64,000 nucleotides of DNA from NCBI GenBank assembly GCA_009910795.1, contig VMEE01000085.1:3528-67527 (forward strand), read 5' to 3'. A model generated the notes under the pieces. It worked only from the letters and a program-made list of their open reading frames with translations, did no database searches and was not told where the DNA came from. Each line of letters starts with the position of its first letter. The first letter of the stretch is position 1. This document shows, piece after piece, positions 1 to 9,146 of this stretch. A program made the translations under genes and the position numbers. The stretch is from Dehalobacter sp. CP. GTDB taxonomy: Bacteria > Bacillota_B > Desulfitobacteriia > Desulfitobacteriales > Syntrophobotulaceae.

Positions 1-270
1 GCGGCCGGAGGCTTAAACAGCATCTTATTGGAAGGCGGCGGTACGCTTGCCGGTAAAATGCTGGAATCCAGGCTGATTGATCAAATCATGTTTATGATGG
101 CCCCGAAACTGGCCGGATCAGGCTTCTCCCCGCTCTCAGGCCTGCACCTCACCAGCATGTCTGAGGCAGTAAATGTCAGTCAACTAGCGGTCTGTGAGCT
201 GGGAGGAAATTATAGTTTTACCGGAACAGTTGACTATAACCATACCAATAAAATGGGAAGTGACAAATAA
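1..270 (+). CDS. ribD: RibD C-terminal fragment (pyrimidine reductase domain)
   Basis: This is the 3' end of an open frame that runs in from the left edge, about 89 residues. It matches the C-terminal part of the bifunctional riboflavin deaminase/reductase RibD. The NADPH-dependent reductase domain typically has a Leu-x-Glu-Gly-Gly turn, seen here as LLEGGGTLAG, and a 'DQIMFMMAPKLAGSG' segment. RibD converts the GTP cyclohydrolase II product to the ribitylamino-pyrimidine intermediate in the cytoplasm. Its stop overlaps the ribE start by one base (TAATG), so the two are translationally coupled. The deaminase domain lies outside the window. Assignment is strong because ribE, ribBA and ribH follow directly. 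Confidence 0.9.
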   Translation, partial: AAGGLNSILLEGGGTLAGKMLESRLIDQIMFMMAPKLAGSGFSPLSGLHLTSMSEAVNVSQLAVCELGGNYSFTGTVDYNHTNKMGSDK

Positions 271-923
271 TGTTTACCGGAATCATTGAAGAACTGGGCA
301 CAATAAAAAACATAGACCTGCTGAAAGACTCCGCCAGATTAACCATTGATGCTTCACTTGTGCTAAAGGGATCCCAAATCGGAGACAGCATTGCCGTCAA
401 CGGGGTCTGTCTTACAGCGACCGCCATTGGTTCCGGAAGTTTTTCTGTCGATGTTATGTACGAGACCCTGCAGCGAACAAACCTTCAAGAATTAAAGCCG
501 CAGACAAAAGTCAACCTGGAAAGAGCGCTGCAGCTGCAAAGCCGTTTGGGCGGCCATCTGGTGAGCGGTCATGTCGATGGCACCGGAAAAATTACTGCCA
601 TCAGTCCGGTCAGCATTGCTCAAATCTATCGAATTCAAACCTCCCCGGAGATAACCTCCTCCCTGCTGCCGAAAGGGTCAGTGGCCATTGATGGAATCTC
701 GTTAACGGTCATTGATGCCGGGGATGCCTTTTTTACCGTCTCCTTGATCCCCCACACCTTTCAGCATACGACACTCGGCTTTAAACGCGTTGGTTCTACG
801 GTGAATCTTGAAACCGATCTCATCGGAAAATATGTAGCAAAATTCCTGCAAAAGGACCACAGCCCGCCCCAAACCAAAACGGAAATTTCCCTCGCATTTC
901 TAACTGAAAATGGTTTTATCTAA
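270..923 (+). CDS. ribE: Riboflavin synthase alpha subunit
   Basis: The 217-residue product has the family's usual length and the typical N-terminus MFTGIIEELG. It holds two tandem lumazine-binding repeats, roughly residues 1-97 and 98-195. The first has the VNGVCLT motif and the second has IDGISLTV. The enzyme dismutates two 6,7-dimethyl-8-ribityllumazine molecules into riboflavin and the pyrimidine that lumazine synthase reuses. The ATG overlaps the ribD stop. The order ribD-ribE-ribBA-ribH is the classic Firmicute operon. Any FMN riboswitch would lie upstream of ribD, outside this window. Confidence 0.97.
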   Translation: MFTGIIEELGTIKNIDLLKDSARLTIDASLVLKGSQIGDSIAVNGVCLTATAIGSGSFSVDVMYETLQRTNLQELKPQTKVNLERALQLQSRLGGHLVSGHVDGTGKITAISPVSIAQIYRIQTSPEITSSLLPKGSVAIDGISLTVIDAGDAFFTVSLIPHTFQHTTLGFKRVGSTVNLETDLIGKYVAKFLQKDHSPPQTKTEISLAFLTENGFI

Positions 924-964
924 CGTTTAGCAAACGTTTTATCTAACGAAAGGAGCTTAAACAG

Positions 965-2182
965 ATGACACAACAAGAAAATATTTTTGCAAGCATTCCG
1001 GAGGCTATCGAAGATATCCGTCAGGGCAAAATGATTATCGTCGTCGATGATGAAGACAGGGAAAATGAAGGCGATATTATCATGGCTGCTTCCAAGGTGA
1101 CTCCTGACGCGATCAATTTTATGGCTACCTACGGCCGGGGGTTGATCTGTACTTCCCTGACTGCCGCAAGGCTTAAAGAACTGGATTTGGATCTGATGGT
1201 CCGGAACAACACAGATCCCCACGGCACAGCTTTTACGGTCAGCGTTGATGCCGCAACCAGCACCACAGGAATTTCCGCGTTTGAGCGGGCTGCTACGATT
1301 CAGGTGCTGATTAATAAAGATAGTAAGGCGGAAGATTTGCGCAGACCGGGTCATATTTTCCCGCTGCAGGCCCGGGAAGGCGGTGTCCTTGTCAGAGCCG
1401 GCCATACCGAAGGATCGGTCGATCTGGCCCGGCTGGCCGGTCTTGAACCGGCCGGGGTCCTTTGTGAAATCATGAATGAAGACGGGACAATGGCCAGAGT
1501 GAACGACCTGCTGAAATTTAAGGAAAAACACAATCTGAAAATGGTGACGATCAAAGATTTGATCAGTTACCGCCGCCTGAACGAGAGACTTATCGAAAGA
1601 GCCGAAAGTATTGATTTCCCAACAGAATTTGGGACGTTTAAGGCAGTCGGTTTTAAAAGTAAAATTGACGGCAAGGAACATCTGGCCCTGGTCAAAGGCA
1701 ATGTCGGCGACGGGGAACCCGTTTTGGTCAGAGTCCACTCCGAATGTCTGACCGGAGATGTTTTTTATTCGCGAAGATGCGACTGCCGGGACCAGTTAAC
1801 GGCAGCCATTCAGCAAATCGAACGCGAAGGGCGCGGCCTGCTTCTCTATATGCGCCAGGAAGGCCGCGGAATCGGACTTCTGAATAAATTGAAGGCGTAT
1901 AAACTTCAGGAAGAAGGCAAAGACACTGTCGAAGCAAATCTGGCGCTGGGTTTCCCGCCTGATCTGCGTGATTATGGCGTCGGTGCTCAAATATTAGCTG
2001 ATCTCGGTATCACCAAAGTCCGTCTGATGACGAATAATCCCAAGAAAATCGTAGGTCTGGAAGGCTACGGCATTCAAGTTACCGAACGCGTCCCAATTGA
2101 AATGCCCGCGAAACCTGAAAATGAATACTACCTGTCAACTAAAAAAGAAAAAATGGGCCATTTTTTGACCAATATTCGCTGA
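965..2182 (+). CDS. ribBA: Bifunctional DHBP synthase / GTP cyclohydrolase II
   Basis: The 405-residue protein fuses both entry enzymes of riboflavin synthesis. The N-terminal half (about 1-200) is 3,4-dihydroxy-2-butanone-4-phosphate synthase, with the acidic [10 protein letters not shown] metal/substrate loop and RRPGHIFPL. The C-terminal half is GTP cyclohydrolase II, with the [10 protein letters not shown] segment, the zinc-binding cysteines around [10 protein letters not shown] and the catalytic [10 protein letters not shown] stretch. Its start follows a good AAGGAG ribosome-binding site 41 bases after ribE. Both domains keep their key motifs, so both activities are likely. Products feed ribD and ribH in the same operon. 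Confidence 0.97.
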   Translation: MTQQENIFASIPEAIEDIRQGKMIIVVDDEDRENEGDIIMAASKVTPDAINFMATYGRGLICTSLTAARLKELDLDLMVRNNTDPHGTAFTVSVDAATSTTGISAFERAATIQVLINKDSKAEDLRRPGHIFPLQAREGGVLVRAGHTEGSVDLARLAGLEPAGVLCEIMNEDGTMARVNDLLKFKEKHNLKMVTIKDLISYRRLNERLIERAESIDFPTEFGTFKAVGFKSKIDGKEHLALVKGNVGDGEPVLVRVHSECLTGDVFYSRRCDCRDQLTAAIQQIEREGRGLLLYMRQEGRGIGLLNKLKAYKLQEEGKDTVEANLALGFPPDLRDYGVGAQILADLGITKVRLMTNNPKKIVGLEGYGIQVTERVPIEMPAKPENEYYLSTKKEKMGHFLTNIR

Positions 2183-2320
2183 CCAGTGATAATCGGCAAT
2201 CCTTAATTGACGAATGACAAAGACATTAAGGAGTATAGAGAACTAAAGACCAAATATCATAACCAAATAGCCTAAAAGAAATATGACCAAACAGGCTGCA
2301 AAAGAAAGGATGGATATCAT

Positions 2321-2785
2321 TTGAAAACCATTGAAGGAAAACTGTTGGCTGAGAATTTAAAGTTTGCGATTGTTGCCGGAAGATTTAATGAGTTTATTAC
2401 GAATAAGCTTATTGGCGGCGCTTTGGATGCGCTGAAAAGACATGGCGCTGATGAGGACAATATCGAACTCGTCTGGGTCCCCGGTGCTTTTGAAATTCCG
2501 TTGGCCGCCAAAAAGATCGCTGAACAAAAACGCTTTGATGCGGTCATCTGCCTTGGCGCAGTGATCAGAGGGGCTACGCCGCATTTTGACTATGTCAGCA
2601 GCGAAGTCAGCAAAGGTGTCGCCAATGTCGGTCTGGAAACAGGCGTTCCTGTGATCTTCGGCGTTCTGACCACCGACACGATTGAACAGGCCATTGAACG
2701 GGCAGGCACAAAATCCGGCAATAAAGGTTTTGATGCTGCCGTAACCGCGATTGAAACCGCGAATCTGTTTAAGCAGCTTGCGTAG
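2321..2785 (+). CDS. ribH: 6,7-dimethyl-8-ribityllumazine synthase
   Basis: This 154-residue protein is lumazine synthase, which condenses the ribitylamino-pyrimidine with the RibBA butanone phosphate. Family motifs are visible: [10 protein letters not shown] near the N-terminus, [12 protein letters not shown], and the [16 protein letters not shown] substrate loop. The start is TTG, preceded by AAGAAAGGA about ten bases upstream. There is a 138-base gap after ribBA without an obvious terminator, so it probably belongs to the same transcript. A strong terminator follows immediately after the gene and closes the operon. Confidence 0.96.
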   Translation: MKTIEGKLLAENLKFAIVAGRFNEFITNKLIGGALDALKRHGADEDNIELVWVPGAFEIPLAAKKIAEQKRFDAVICLGAVIRGATPHFDYVSSEVSKGVANVGLETGVPVIFGVLTTDTIEQAIERAGTKSGNKGFDAAVTAIETANLFKQLA

Positions 2786-2817
2786 TAGATCGATTCTTAA
2801 AACAAGGCAAATAAAAG

Positions 2818-2858
2818 ACGGGAAGGCTATACCGCTGTATAACCTTCCCGTCTTTTTT
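2818..2858 (+). terminator. Intrinsic terminator of the rib operon
   Basis: A 15-16 bp stem (GACGGGAAGGCTATAC paired with GTATAACCTTCCCGTC, loop CGCT) is followed by a run of T. It sits 33 bases after the ribH stop. Confidence 0.93.
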
Positions 2859-2890
2859 ACTCATGGATCTCCACTTGCTAACAAATAATC

Positions 2891-3088
2891 TTAGATCGAT
2901 CCTCCGGATTTTTCAATAAGTTTCCCAAGCCGTTCATAGACTTTACTTGCTTCATTCGCCAGCTGAAGATAGCGGTGCCGGATTTCATCATTCGAGGCTT
3001 TGGTGGCAAATGTCATATACCCGGAAGCCGCTGCCGAGACATCTTTTTCGTAGTCATACATCATATCTAGATCCGAAAAATTACTCAT
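2891..3088 (-). CDS. Small helical protein, CotF-like region
   Basis: The start chosen is ATG at 3088 (MSNFSDLDMMYDYEKD), giving 65 residues. It is preceded by AGGAAGGGG; a longer frame exists but overlaps the upstream gene. The sequence is predicted all-helical and resembles one helix pair of spore coat CotF-type ferritin-like proteins, with conserved-looking 'EIRHRYLQLANEAS' heptads. No catalytic motif is visible. It follows another short helical gene by about 20 bases, and the pair likely forms one transcription unit. A role in the spore coat is inference from the resemblance and the sporulating host, not shown by sequence. Confidence 0.6.
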   Translation of the reverse strand: MSNFSDLDMMYDYEKDVSAAASGYMTFATKASNDEIRHRYLQLANEASKVYERLGKLIEKSGGSI

Positions 3089-3107
3089 AAACTTAATAAT
3101 CCCCTTC

Positions 3108-3317
3108 CTACATGATTTGAGCAAGTTTACTTTTAAGGAAGCCGTTTAATCCCTCGAGTGCGCTTGCCTGATCCTTGAAAAATGCTTTTACTTCCCTGTC
3201 GTGAGCCATCTCACTGAACATTTCACATTTCCTCATCGATACTTCGCTTTCAACTAGAGATCTTGTTATCATTCCCTGATCGAGAATTTTCTTGATTTCA
3301 CTTTGACTATGCTGCAT
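3108..3317 (-). CDS. Small helical protein, possibly spore coat related
   Basis: ATG at 3317 gives a 69-residue protein (MQHSQSEIKKILDQG...). An AAGGTGGG ribosome-binding site lies five to eight bases upstream and supports this start over a longer frame from 3377. The product is charged and helical with no membrane segment, signal peptide or known catalytic motif. It precedes the CotF-like gene, with about 20 bases between them. The two may be halves of one helical-bundle family. Function is unknown; an association with spores or a stress coat is a guess. Confidence 0.55.
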   Translation of the reverse strand: MQHSQSEIKKILDQGMITRSLVESEVSMRKCEMFSEMAHDREVKAFFKDQASALEGLNGFLKSKLAQIM

Positions 3318-3419
3318 GATATCCCACCTTCCAAAATTCTTAAGTATTTTAGAATTAAGTATTTTCAGGATATACAAAAAGAGCTGAATTTATGCATTAT
3401 TCCCTGTCATAATAATAAA

Positions 3420-3455
3420 AACAACATGGGTTTAACAGATAAAACCCGTGTTGTT
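3420..3455 (-). terminator. Terminator downstream of clpB (likely bidirectional)
   Basis: A 14-bp stem with one G-T wobble (AACAACATGGGTTT against AAACCCGTGTTGTT) is flanked by T runs on both strands. It lies about 40 bases past the clpB stop, so it can end clpB transcription and block readthrough from the other side. Confidence 0.85.
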
Positions 3456-3496
3456 TTTTTATATTAATGTTTCAGACTCGTTCGATCGTTTTTTTG

Positions 3497-6082
3497 TTAA
3501 ATCTTCTTAAACTGATAGTCCTGGTCATAATCCACGAGGATTTTGGTGCCTTCTGGAAATTCACCCTGCAGAATCTGTTTAGCCAGCAGATTCTGGATCC
3601 GCTGCTGAATCACTCTCTTCAGCGGTCTGGCCCCGAATACGGGATCATAGCCTTCTTCTGTAAGCATGTGCAAAGCCTTGTCGGCTAAAGTCAGGGTAAG
3701 TCCTCTTTCTTTGAGGCGGTTCCGAAGCAGGTCAAGCTGAATTTCCACGATCCGGACAAGATCTTCTTTCTTTAACGGATCAAAGATGATGATCTCATCA
3801 AGTCTGTTGATAAATTCGGGCCGGAAATACCGGCTTAACTCGGCTTCGATCATTTTGCGGATCAATTCCGGACTGCTGTGGTTTTCATTCATTTCCCGGA
3901 TCTCCTGTCCGGCAATATTGCTGGTCAGGATCACAACCGTATTCTTGAAATTGACAATCCTGCCCTGGCCGTCTGTGAGTCTGCCGTCATCAAGCAGCTG
4001 CAGCAGAACATTAAAGACATCACCATGCGCTTTCTCAACTTCGTCGAGTAAAATGACGGCGTACGGTTTTCTGCGGACTGCTTCCGTCAGCTGTCCGCCT
4101 TCATCATAGCCGACATAGCCGGGAGGAGCCCCAATCAGCCGGGCTACGGAATGCTTCTCCATATATTCCGACATATCAATCCGGATCAGGGCTTGTTCAT
4201 TGTCAAACAGAAATTCTGCCAGGGCTTTGGCCAGCTCTGTCTTCCCTACTCCGGTAGGGCCGAGGAACAGGAATGAACCCAGCGGACGGTTCGGGTCCTG
4301 CAAACCGGTACGGGCTCTCCGGACCGCATCAGCTACCGCTTGGACAGCTTTATCCTGACCGATGACCCGTTGATGCAGGTTTTCCTCCATCGTAATTAGT
4401 TTCTCGGCTTCACTTTCCAGAAGCTTGGAGACTGGGATATGCGTCCATTTGGCAACGATCTCAGCAATATCGCTTGCCGAGACTTCCTGCTTCAGCAGCG
4501 TATTCTCCCGGCCCGATACGAGCTGTTCAAGTTCGGCCAGCTCTTTCTCAAGCTTTGGCAGTACGCCGTACTGAAGTTCGGCAGCCTTATTATAGTCGTA
4601 TTTTTGCTGGGCATTTTCAATCTCCACCCTCGTCCGGTCAATATCTTCCTTCAGCTTGTGAATATTGCCCAATTTTTCGCGTTCTTCCTGAAGCTTGGCC
4701 TCTAGGGCACTTCTTTTTTCCTTCAGGTCCCCAAGTTCCTTTTCAATATTGGCCAGTCTTTCCTGACTCGCTTTGTCTTTTTCTTTTTTCAACGCTTCCC
4801 TTTCAATCTCGAGCTGCATGATTCTGCGTTTGATATCGTCGAGTTCCTGCGGCTCACTGGTGATTTCCATCCGCAGCCTGGCCGCTGCCTCATCGATCAA
4901 GTCAATCGCCTTGTCCGGCAGGAACCGTTCACTGATATAGCGGTCGGAAAGAATACTCGCTGCGATGATCGCACTGTCGGTAATCCTGACGCCATGATGC
5001 GTCTCATAACGTTCTTTCAAGCCCCTCAGGATCGAGATCGTATCCTCGACTGTGGGCGGTGCAACGATCACCGTCTGAAAACGTCTTTCCAGCGCCGCAT
5101 CCTTTTCGATGTGCTTACGGTATTCGTCCAAGGTCGTGGCTCCGACCATCCTGAGCTCCCCGCGGGCCAGCATCGGTTTCAGCATATTGCCAGCGTCCAT
5201 CGCGCCTTCGGCAGCTCCTGCCCCGACGACAGTGTGCAGTTCATCAATAAATAAAATAATATTTTCGCGGCTTTCAACTTCCTTTAAAACAGCCTTCAGC
5301 CGCTCTTCGAACTCCCCGCGGTATTTGGCACCGGCAATCAGCACGCCCATATCAAGGGAGATTACTTCTTTATTCTTAATCGCTTCAGGAACATCACCGC
5401 GCACGATTCTTTGGGCCAGCCCTTCGACAATGGCCGTCTTTCCTACGCCTGGTTCGCCAATCAGAACCGGGTTGTTTTTTGTCCGGCGGGACAGAATCTG
5501 CAGTACTCTGCGGATTTCCTCATCCCTGCCGATAACCGGATCAAGTTTTCCTCTTCTGGCCAGTGTCACGAGGTTTCGGCCGTACTGTTCCAAGGCAGCA
5601 TAGGTCCCTTCCGGATTTTGACCGGTAACCCGCTGAGATCCGCGGATTTCCTTTAGAACTTTCAGCAGGGCTTCCCGGGTAACTCCGGCTTCTTTCAGGG
5701 TCTTTCCGGCCTCTCCGCCGGCCTGATCAACAATGGCCAGCAAAAGATGTTCCGTGCTGACATAATCATCCCCAAACGGTTCCATCTGGTCATGGGCGTT
5801 CACCAGTACTGTTCTCATTCTCGGAGAAATGCTCAACTGAGAAGCCGCTCCCATCATTCTGGGCAGTCTCGCGATGCTGGATTTGGTCTTCTCGCTGACG
5901 CTAGCTAGCGAAATATTTAATTTATTCAGAATCTGAGGCACAACGCCTTCATTTTGTTCCAATAAGGCCAGTAGCAGATGTTCGGGTTCCACCTGACTGT
6001 TATGGTTACTTTCTGCGTTGTTTTGCGCAGCGATGATTGCCTCCTGGGATTTCTGGGTAAAACGGTTGGTATCAAAAGCCAT
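3497..6082 (-). CDS. clpB: ATP-dependent disaggregase ClpB
   Basis: The 861-residue Hsp100 protein has a Clp N-domain (about 1-150), first AAA+ module with Walker [10 protein letters not shown], a long coiled-coil middle domain (about 410-525, rich in Glu/Lys/Arg), and second AAA+ module with GPTGVGKTE. It works with DnaK/DnaJ to rescue aggregated proteins in the cytoplasm. ATG at 6082 is preferred because AAGGAG lies eight bases upstream; a GTG three codons earlier sits directly on that site. It is 177 bases downstream of a DnaJ-like gene on the same strand. A single AGGTCAA half-site lies upstream at about 6122-6128. Confidence 0.98.
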   Translation of the reverse strand: MAFDTNRFTQKSQEAIIAAQNNAESNHNSQVEPEHLLLALLEQNEGVVPQILNKLNISLASVSEKTKSSIARLPRMMGAASQLSISPRMRTVLVNAHDQMEPFGDDYVSTEHLLLAIVDQAGGEAGKTLKEAGVTREALLKVLKEIRGSQRVTGQNPEGTYAALEQYGRNLVTLARRGKLDPVIGRDEEIRRVLQILSRRTKNNPVLIGEPGVGKTAIVEGLAQRIVRGDVPEAIKNKEVISLDMGVLIAGAKYRGEFEERLKAVLKEVESRENIILFIDELHTVVGAGAAEGAMDAGNMLKPMLARGELRMVGATTLDEYRKHIEKDAALERRFQTVIVAPPTVEDTISILRGLKERYETHHGVRITDSAIIAASILSDRYISERFLPDKAIDLIDEAAARLRMEITSEPQELDDIKRRIMQLEIEREALKKEKDKASQERLANIEKELGDLKEKRSALEAKLQEEREKLGNIHKLKEDIDRTRVEIENAQQKYDYNKAAELQYGVLPKLEKELAELEQLVSGRENTLLKQEVSASDIAEIVAKWTHIPVSKLLESEAEKLITMEENLHQRVIGQDKAVQAVADAVRRARTGLQDPNRPLGSFLFLGPTGVGKTELAKALAEFLFDNEQALIRIDMSEYMEKHSVARLIGAPPGYVGYDEGGQLTEAVRRKPYAVILLDEVEKAHGDVFNVLLQLLDDGRLTDGQGRIVNFKNTVVILTSNIAGQEIREMNENHSSPELIRKMIEAELSRYFRPEFINRLDEIIIFDPLKKEDLVRIVEIQLDLLRNRLKERGLTLTLADKALHMLTEEGYDPVFGARPLKRVIQQRIQNLLAKQILQGEFPEGTKILVDYDQDYQFKKI

Positions 6083-6163
6083 GCGTATCACTCCTTTGAG
6101 TTAACATACCGGTATTTGTGGTAGGTCAACGGAATATATAAATAGGTAAGCATATTTGGGTCT

Positions 6164-6243
6164 GGTCTGCATGCCACAATACCGCTTTCGGCAGATTGCG
6201 CCCTCCATGCTCCGCTTGACGCCGGTAATTGCGGCATGCAGAC
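6164..6243. repeat. Imperfect inverted repeat between clpB and dnaJ-like gene
   Basis: Two arms, GGTCTGCATGCC-CAAT at about 6164-6180 and its complement at about 6226-6243, are separated by about 45 bases. They can form a long imperfect hairpin. No T run follows on either strand, so it is more like an extragenic palindromic element than a terminator. Confidence 0.6.
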
Positions 6244-6258
6244 CTAACTCTGGAGTAA

Positions 6259-7248
6259 TCAGGTGTTTCTTTCCTGGCTTAATTCCTGAAGCGTACTCAT
6301 TTCTTTCTCAGACATCTCTTCGGGCAGGACAAGCGTAATCTTTGCGTAAAAATCGCCGAAATGGCCCGGTTTGTTGAGAATAGGCATTCCTTTCCCTCTC
6401 AGACGGAAACTTTTTCCGGTTTGGGTGCGCGGAGGAATCTTGATGGATATATCTTCGCCTAAGGTTTTGACTCGGGCTTCTCCGCCAAGTACGGCCTTGA
6501 AGAAATCGATTTCGATGTTGGCGGACAAATCATCTCCGTCCCGGGTATAGACAGGATGTGGAATGATTTTTACCGTTAACAGAAGGTCTCCTTTGTTTCC
6601 GTTTTTCGCTCCTGCTTGTCCCTGTCCGCTGAGCCTAATTTTATTGTTATGCTTAATACCTTTCGGAACAGTGGCTTCAATTCTCCGGCCGCCGACTTCA
6701 ATCATCCGTTTGGTTCCATGATAGGCTTCTTCAAGCGTAATACTGATTTCACCTTCAATGTCCCTGCCGGCCTGCGGTCTTCTGATCCTATCCGAATAAT
6801 AATCATCGGAATCATCAGCATAGCCTGCTCCCATGCCAAAGATCGAGGAAAAGAAATCAGAAAATCCCCCCATGCCCCTGCCGGCACCAGAGCCAAAACC
6901 TCTGTCCCCAAATGTTTCCGCGAACTCTTCCGGCGTCATTGTACGGGTATAGCGGTTGCTCCCCGGTGATTCCTGCCAGGCCGACCAGTCAAAAGAATTC
7001 CCTCTGCCGCCGTGCGACTGCCATTGCTGGTAGTTTGCCCTTAAATCATCATATTTTTGTCTTTTGGCAGGATCGGATATCGCCTGATAGGCTTCATTAA
7101 TTTCCTTAAATTTCTCTTCTGAGGCTTTATCACCCTGGTTTAAATCAGGATGATACTTTTTGGCCAGTGCCTGGTATGCTTTTTTGATGGCCTTATTGTC
7201 TGCATCCGGAGAAACGCCTAAGATTTGATAATAATCTTTAAAATCCAC
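6259..7248 (-). CDS. DnaJ-class co-chaperone (CbpA type)
   Basis: The protein has a J domain at the N-terminus (DYYQILGVSPDAD, with the KKYHPD motif needed to stimulate DnaK). A Gly/Phe/Ser-rich linker follows (about residues 75-150), then a C-terminal substrate-binding and dimerisation region. The cysteine zinc repeats of canonical DnaJ are absent, so this is a class II co-chaperone. The promoter at 7292-7320 puts transcription start near 7285, which excludes upstream ATG codons. GTG at 7248, six to nine bases after AGGTGG, is the best start, giving 329 residues; GTG 7257 is an alternative. It neighbours clpB, suggesting a shared disaggregation role. Confidence 0.9.
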   Translation of the reverse strand: MDFKDYYQILGVSPDADNKAIKKAYQALAKKYHPDLNQGDKASEEKFKEINEAYQAISDPAKRQKYDDLRANYQQWQSHGGRGNSFDWSAWQESPGSNRYTRTMTPEEFAETFGDRGFGSGAGRGMGGFSDFFSSIFGMGAGYADDSDDYYSDRIRRPQAGRDIEGEISITLEEAYHGTKRMIEVGGRRIEATVPKGIKHNNKIRLSGQGQAGAKNGNKGDLLLTVKIIPHPVYTRDGDDLSANIEIDFFKAVLGGEARVKTLGEDISIKIPPRTQTGKSFRLRGKGMPILNKPGHFGDFYAKITLVLPEEMSEKEMSTLQELSQERNT

Positions 7249-7291
7249 TGTCTTCACCACCTCAAAACTGCTTTCCTTACCCATTAATTGT

Positions 7292-7331
7292 ATTATATGC
7301 AAAATTCCTTTAAAGGTCAATATTGGTCAGA
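7292..7331 (-). promoter_or_regulatory. Sigma-A promoter with overlapping CtsR-like operator
   Basis: On the minus strand TTGACC (7315-7320) is followed by a 17-base spacer and TATAAT (7292-7297). On the plus strand two direct heptads, GGTCAAT and GGTCAGA, spaced by three bases, occupy 7315-7331 over the -35 box. This is the arrangement of CtsR operators (RGTCAAA-N3-RGTCAAA) that repress stress genes. The promoter is clear; the CtsR reading is inference. Confidence 0.72.
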
Positions 7332-7412
7332 CATATATTTGTCTTTAGCTGACCTTGCAGAATCTTCGTCTATATGCGTATTCATCCGTATGGTTTTAAT
7401 GTTAACGGAAAC

Positions 7413-8348
7413 TTATACCCATAGTTTCAAACACTTAGGGATTACCCGGTATGCCTTCGGACATACCCCCGGGATCTCCCCGTCGGTTTCAAAAAGTATG
7501 GAATCCGGCATATGCAGTGCAATTTCCTTACAGCGGAACACTTGGACTTCAGGAAGATGGATATGTTGACCTTTATAAAGCAGCGGAAAGCGTGAAAAGA
7601 GCCTAGACAGCTTCATTTCTTTTATCACAACCAGATCGAACAAACCATCATCCAGGCGGGCATCAGGCGCAATACGCATTCCGCCGCCAATATATTGACC
7701 GTTGCAGACCATAAGCCCCCAGATATTCCCTTCCCAGAATGTATCCTGGTCCATTTTCAGAGAAACGCAGACGCTCTTGTACGATAGAACAGCTTCTAAA
7801 GTACTGGTCAGATAAGAGAGCTTGCTGCCCATCGCTTTACTCCGGCAATTGGTCCTGTGGACCGCTTCCGCGCCGACTCCGACATTGGATGCATTCAGAA
7901 AATAACGTGTCCGTTCTTCCCCTTCAAAATTCAGAAAGTCAACTCGGCCAAGATCAGAAAGAATGATATTGGGCTCCTTCAGCATCCTGATCAAGGCTTT
8001 CAGACCTTTTTCTTTGCCTGTTTTTATTGTCCTTACAAAATCGCCGCCTGTTCCCTGTTCAAAAACAGCCAGTTCGATATCGTCCGCAACAAGCCGGTCC
8101 TTCTCAATAAGACCATTAAGCACCTCATTGACAGTTCCGTCTCCGCCGACCGCAATTATCCTCCGATACCCTTCGTCTAGAGCCATACGTGTTATTTCTG
8201 TTCCTCCCCCGGAGCGGGAGGTCAGTGCATAATCCACCTGTATTCCTGCCTGACGAAGCCGCTGATAATACCCTGGCCAAAGTCCTTGCGTTCTTCCATT
8301 TGCTGACCGGGGATTCACAACAGCAAACCATGATTTTTGCTGGCTCAT
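7413..8348 (-). CDS. Diacylglycerol kinase family lipid kinase
   Basis: The 311-residue protein belongs to the DgkB/YegS-type lipid kinase family. The N-terminus has the nucleotide-binding 'VVNPRSANGR' and the signature GGDGTVNEVLNG (about residues 70-85), which binds ATP phosphates. Such enzymes phosphorylate diacylglycerol or related lipids at the membrane surface and recycle lipid intermediates. ATG at 8348 is favoured because AGGAAG lies six bases before it; an ATG two codons earlier is too close to that site. It is transcribed alone; the exact lipid substrate cannot be read from sequence. Confidence 0.9.
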   Translation of the reverse strand: MSQQKSWFAVVNPRSANGRTQGLWPGYYQRLRQAGIQVDYALTSRSGGGTEITRMALDEGYRRIIAVGGDGTVNEVLNGLIEKDRLVADDIELAVFEQGTGGDFVRTIKTGKEKGLKALIRMLKEPNIILSDLGRVDFLNFEGEERTRYFLNASNVGVGAEAVHRTNCRSKAMGSKLSYLTSTLEAVLSYKSVCVSLKMDQDTFWEGNIWGLMVCNGQYIGGGMRIAPDARLDDGLFDLVVIKEMKLSRLFSRFPLLYKGQHIHLPEVQVFRCKEIALHMPDSILFETDGEIPGVCPKAYRVIPKCLKLWV

Positions 8349-8494
8349 TTTCATCTTCCTATCATCTTAGTCTTTCTCGGTCTTTTTCTCGATCATTTTT
8401 CTCTGTTCATCTGCTGACGTGATTTAGTTTTCAAACATATTGTTTCGCTAATACCGAGAAATTCCCTTTATGCGCAAGAAATTATTTTTCTAAC

Positions 8495-8518
8495 AATTCA
8501 GAATCAAAATTCTGAATT
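8495..8518. repeat. Short hairpin between divergent genes
   Basis: A perfect 10-bp inverted repeat (AATTCAGAAT / ATTCTGAATT, 4-base loop) lies in the 394-base gap between the lipid kinase and the SHOCT gene. The rest of this gap is AT-rich and holds the promoter at 8636. Confidence 0.5.
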
Positions 8519-8635
8519 TTCTTTGGCTTTCCTTCAGTCACTATCCTTGCCAAAAAACTGCAGCATATTCATACATTCCATTTCCTTCCCCGGATCTGCG
8601 GCTATTCATAAATCAGGCCCAAATGGTACAAAATA

Positions 8636-8664
8636 TTGATTACAATGGTTTCATCAAATAAAAT
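8636..8664 (+). promoter_or_regulatory. Promoter of the SHOCT gene
   Basis: TTGATT, a 17-base spacer and TAAAAT lie about 80 bases before the start of the small SHOCT gene. Confidence 0.55.
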
Positions 8665-8742
8665 AGAATCTCAAAACCAGGCATTCATTTTTTTAATGCC
8701 ATAGGAAGAATCTAGAAAATATAATAAGGAGGTAACTAAAAA

Positions 8743-9009
8743 ATGATGCGAGGCTGGTATGGACCAGATGGAGGCTGGATGATGGGAGGAAATTATTCCT
8801 GGATGGGATTTGTTGCCATGATCATCCAATTGCTTTTCTGGCTAGGAATTATTTATCTTGCAGTTAGGCTTATTAGAAGTTATTTGGACAGAAAGAACAC
8901 CTCCGGTAAACCGGAAGACCGCGCTATGACCATCTTACGAGAACGATATGCCAAAGGGGAAATCGATCTGGAAGAATACAATACCCGAAAAGGTGAGTTA
9001 GAGAAATAA
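8743..9009 (+). CDS. Small SHOCT-domain membrane protein
   Basis: The 88-residue protein starts after a strong AAGGAGG site. The N-terminus is rich in Gly, Met and Trp. One transmembrane helix covers about residues 22-45. The last 30 residues form a SHOCT motif (short C-terminal domain): ILRERYAKGEIDLEEYNTRK. SHOCT domains occur on many small bacterial membrane proteins, probably for oligomer or partner binding; no specific function is known. It has its own promoter and a hairpin after it. It is next to the dehalogenase region, but nothing shows it belongs to that system. Confidence 0.85.
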   Translation: MMRGWYGPDGGWMMGGNYSWMGFVAMIIQLLFWLGIIYLAVRLIRSYLDRKNTSGKPEDRAMTILRERYAKGEIDLEEYNTRKGELEK

Positions 9010-9026
9010 AAGCACATCATAATTAT

Positions 9027-9056
9027 AAAATATCAAGGGAAAATCCTTGATATTTT
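9027..9056 (+). terminator. Hairpin after the SHOCT gene
   Basis: AAAATATCAAGG pairs with TCCTTGATATTTT around a short A-rich loop. It could act for the SHOCT gene and, from the other side, for rdhK copy 1. Confidence 0.6.
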
Positions 9057-9146
9057 ACATTACCTTTGCGCATTTTTAATTATCGAAGCCTAAAAATATA
9101 ACGATTAATTCGGGGTAATTTTAGATGTTAATAATTATGAATAGAT

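Noticed and set aside
920..1738. A 272-codon minus-strand frame opposite ribBA
   Set aside because: Antisense to a strongly supported enzyme; composition typical of a shadow frame, with no motif.
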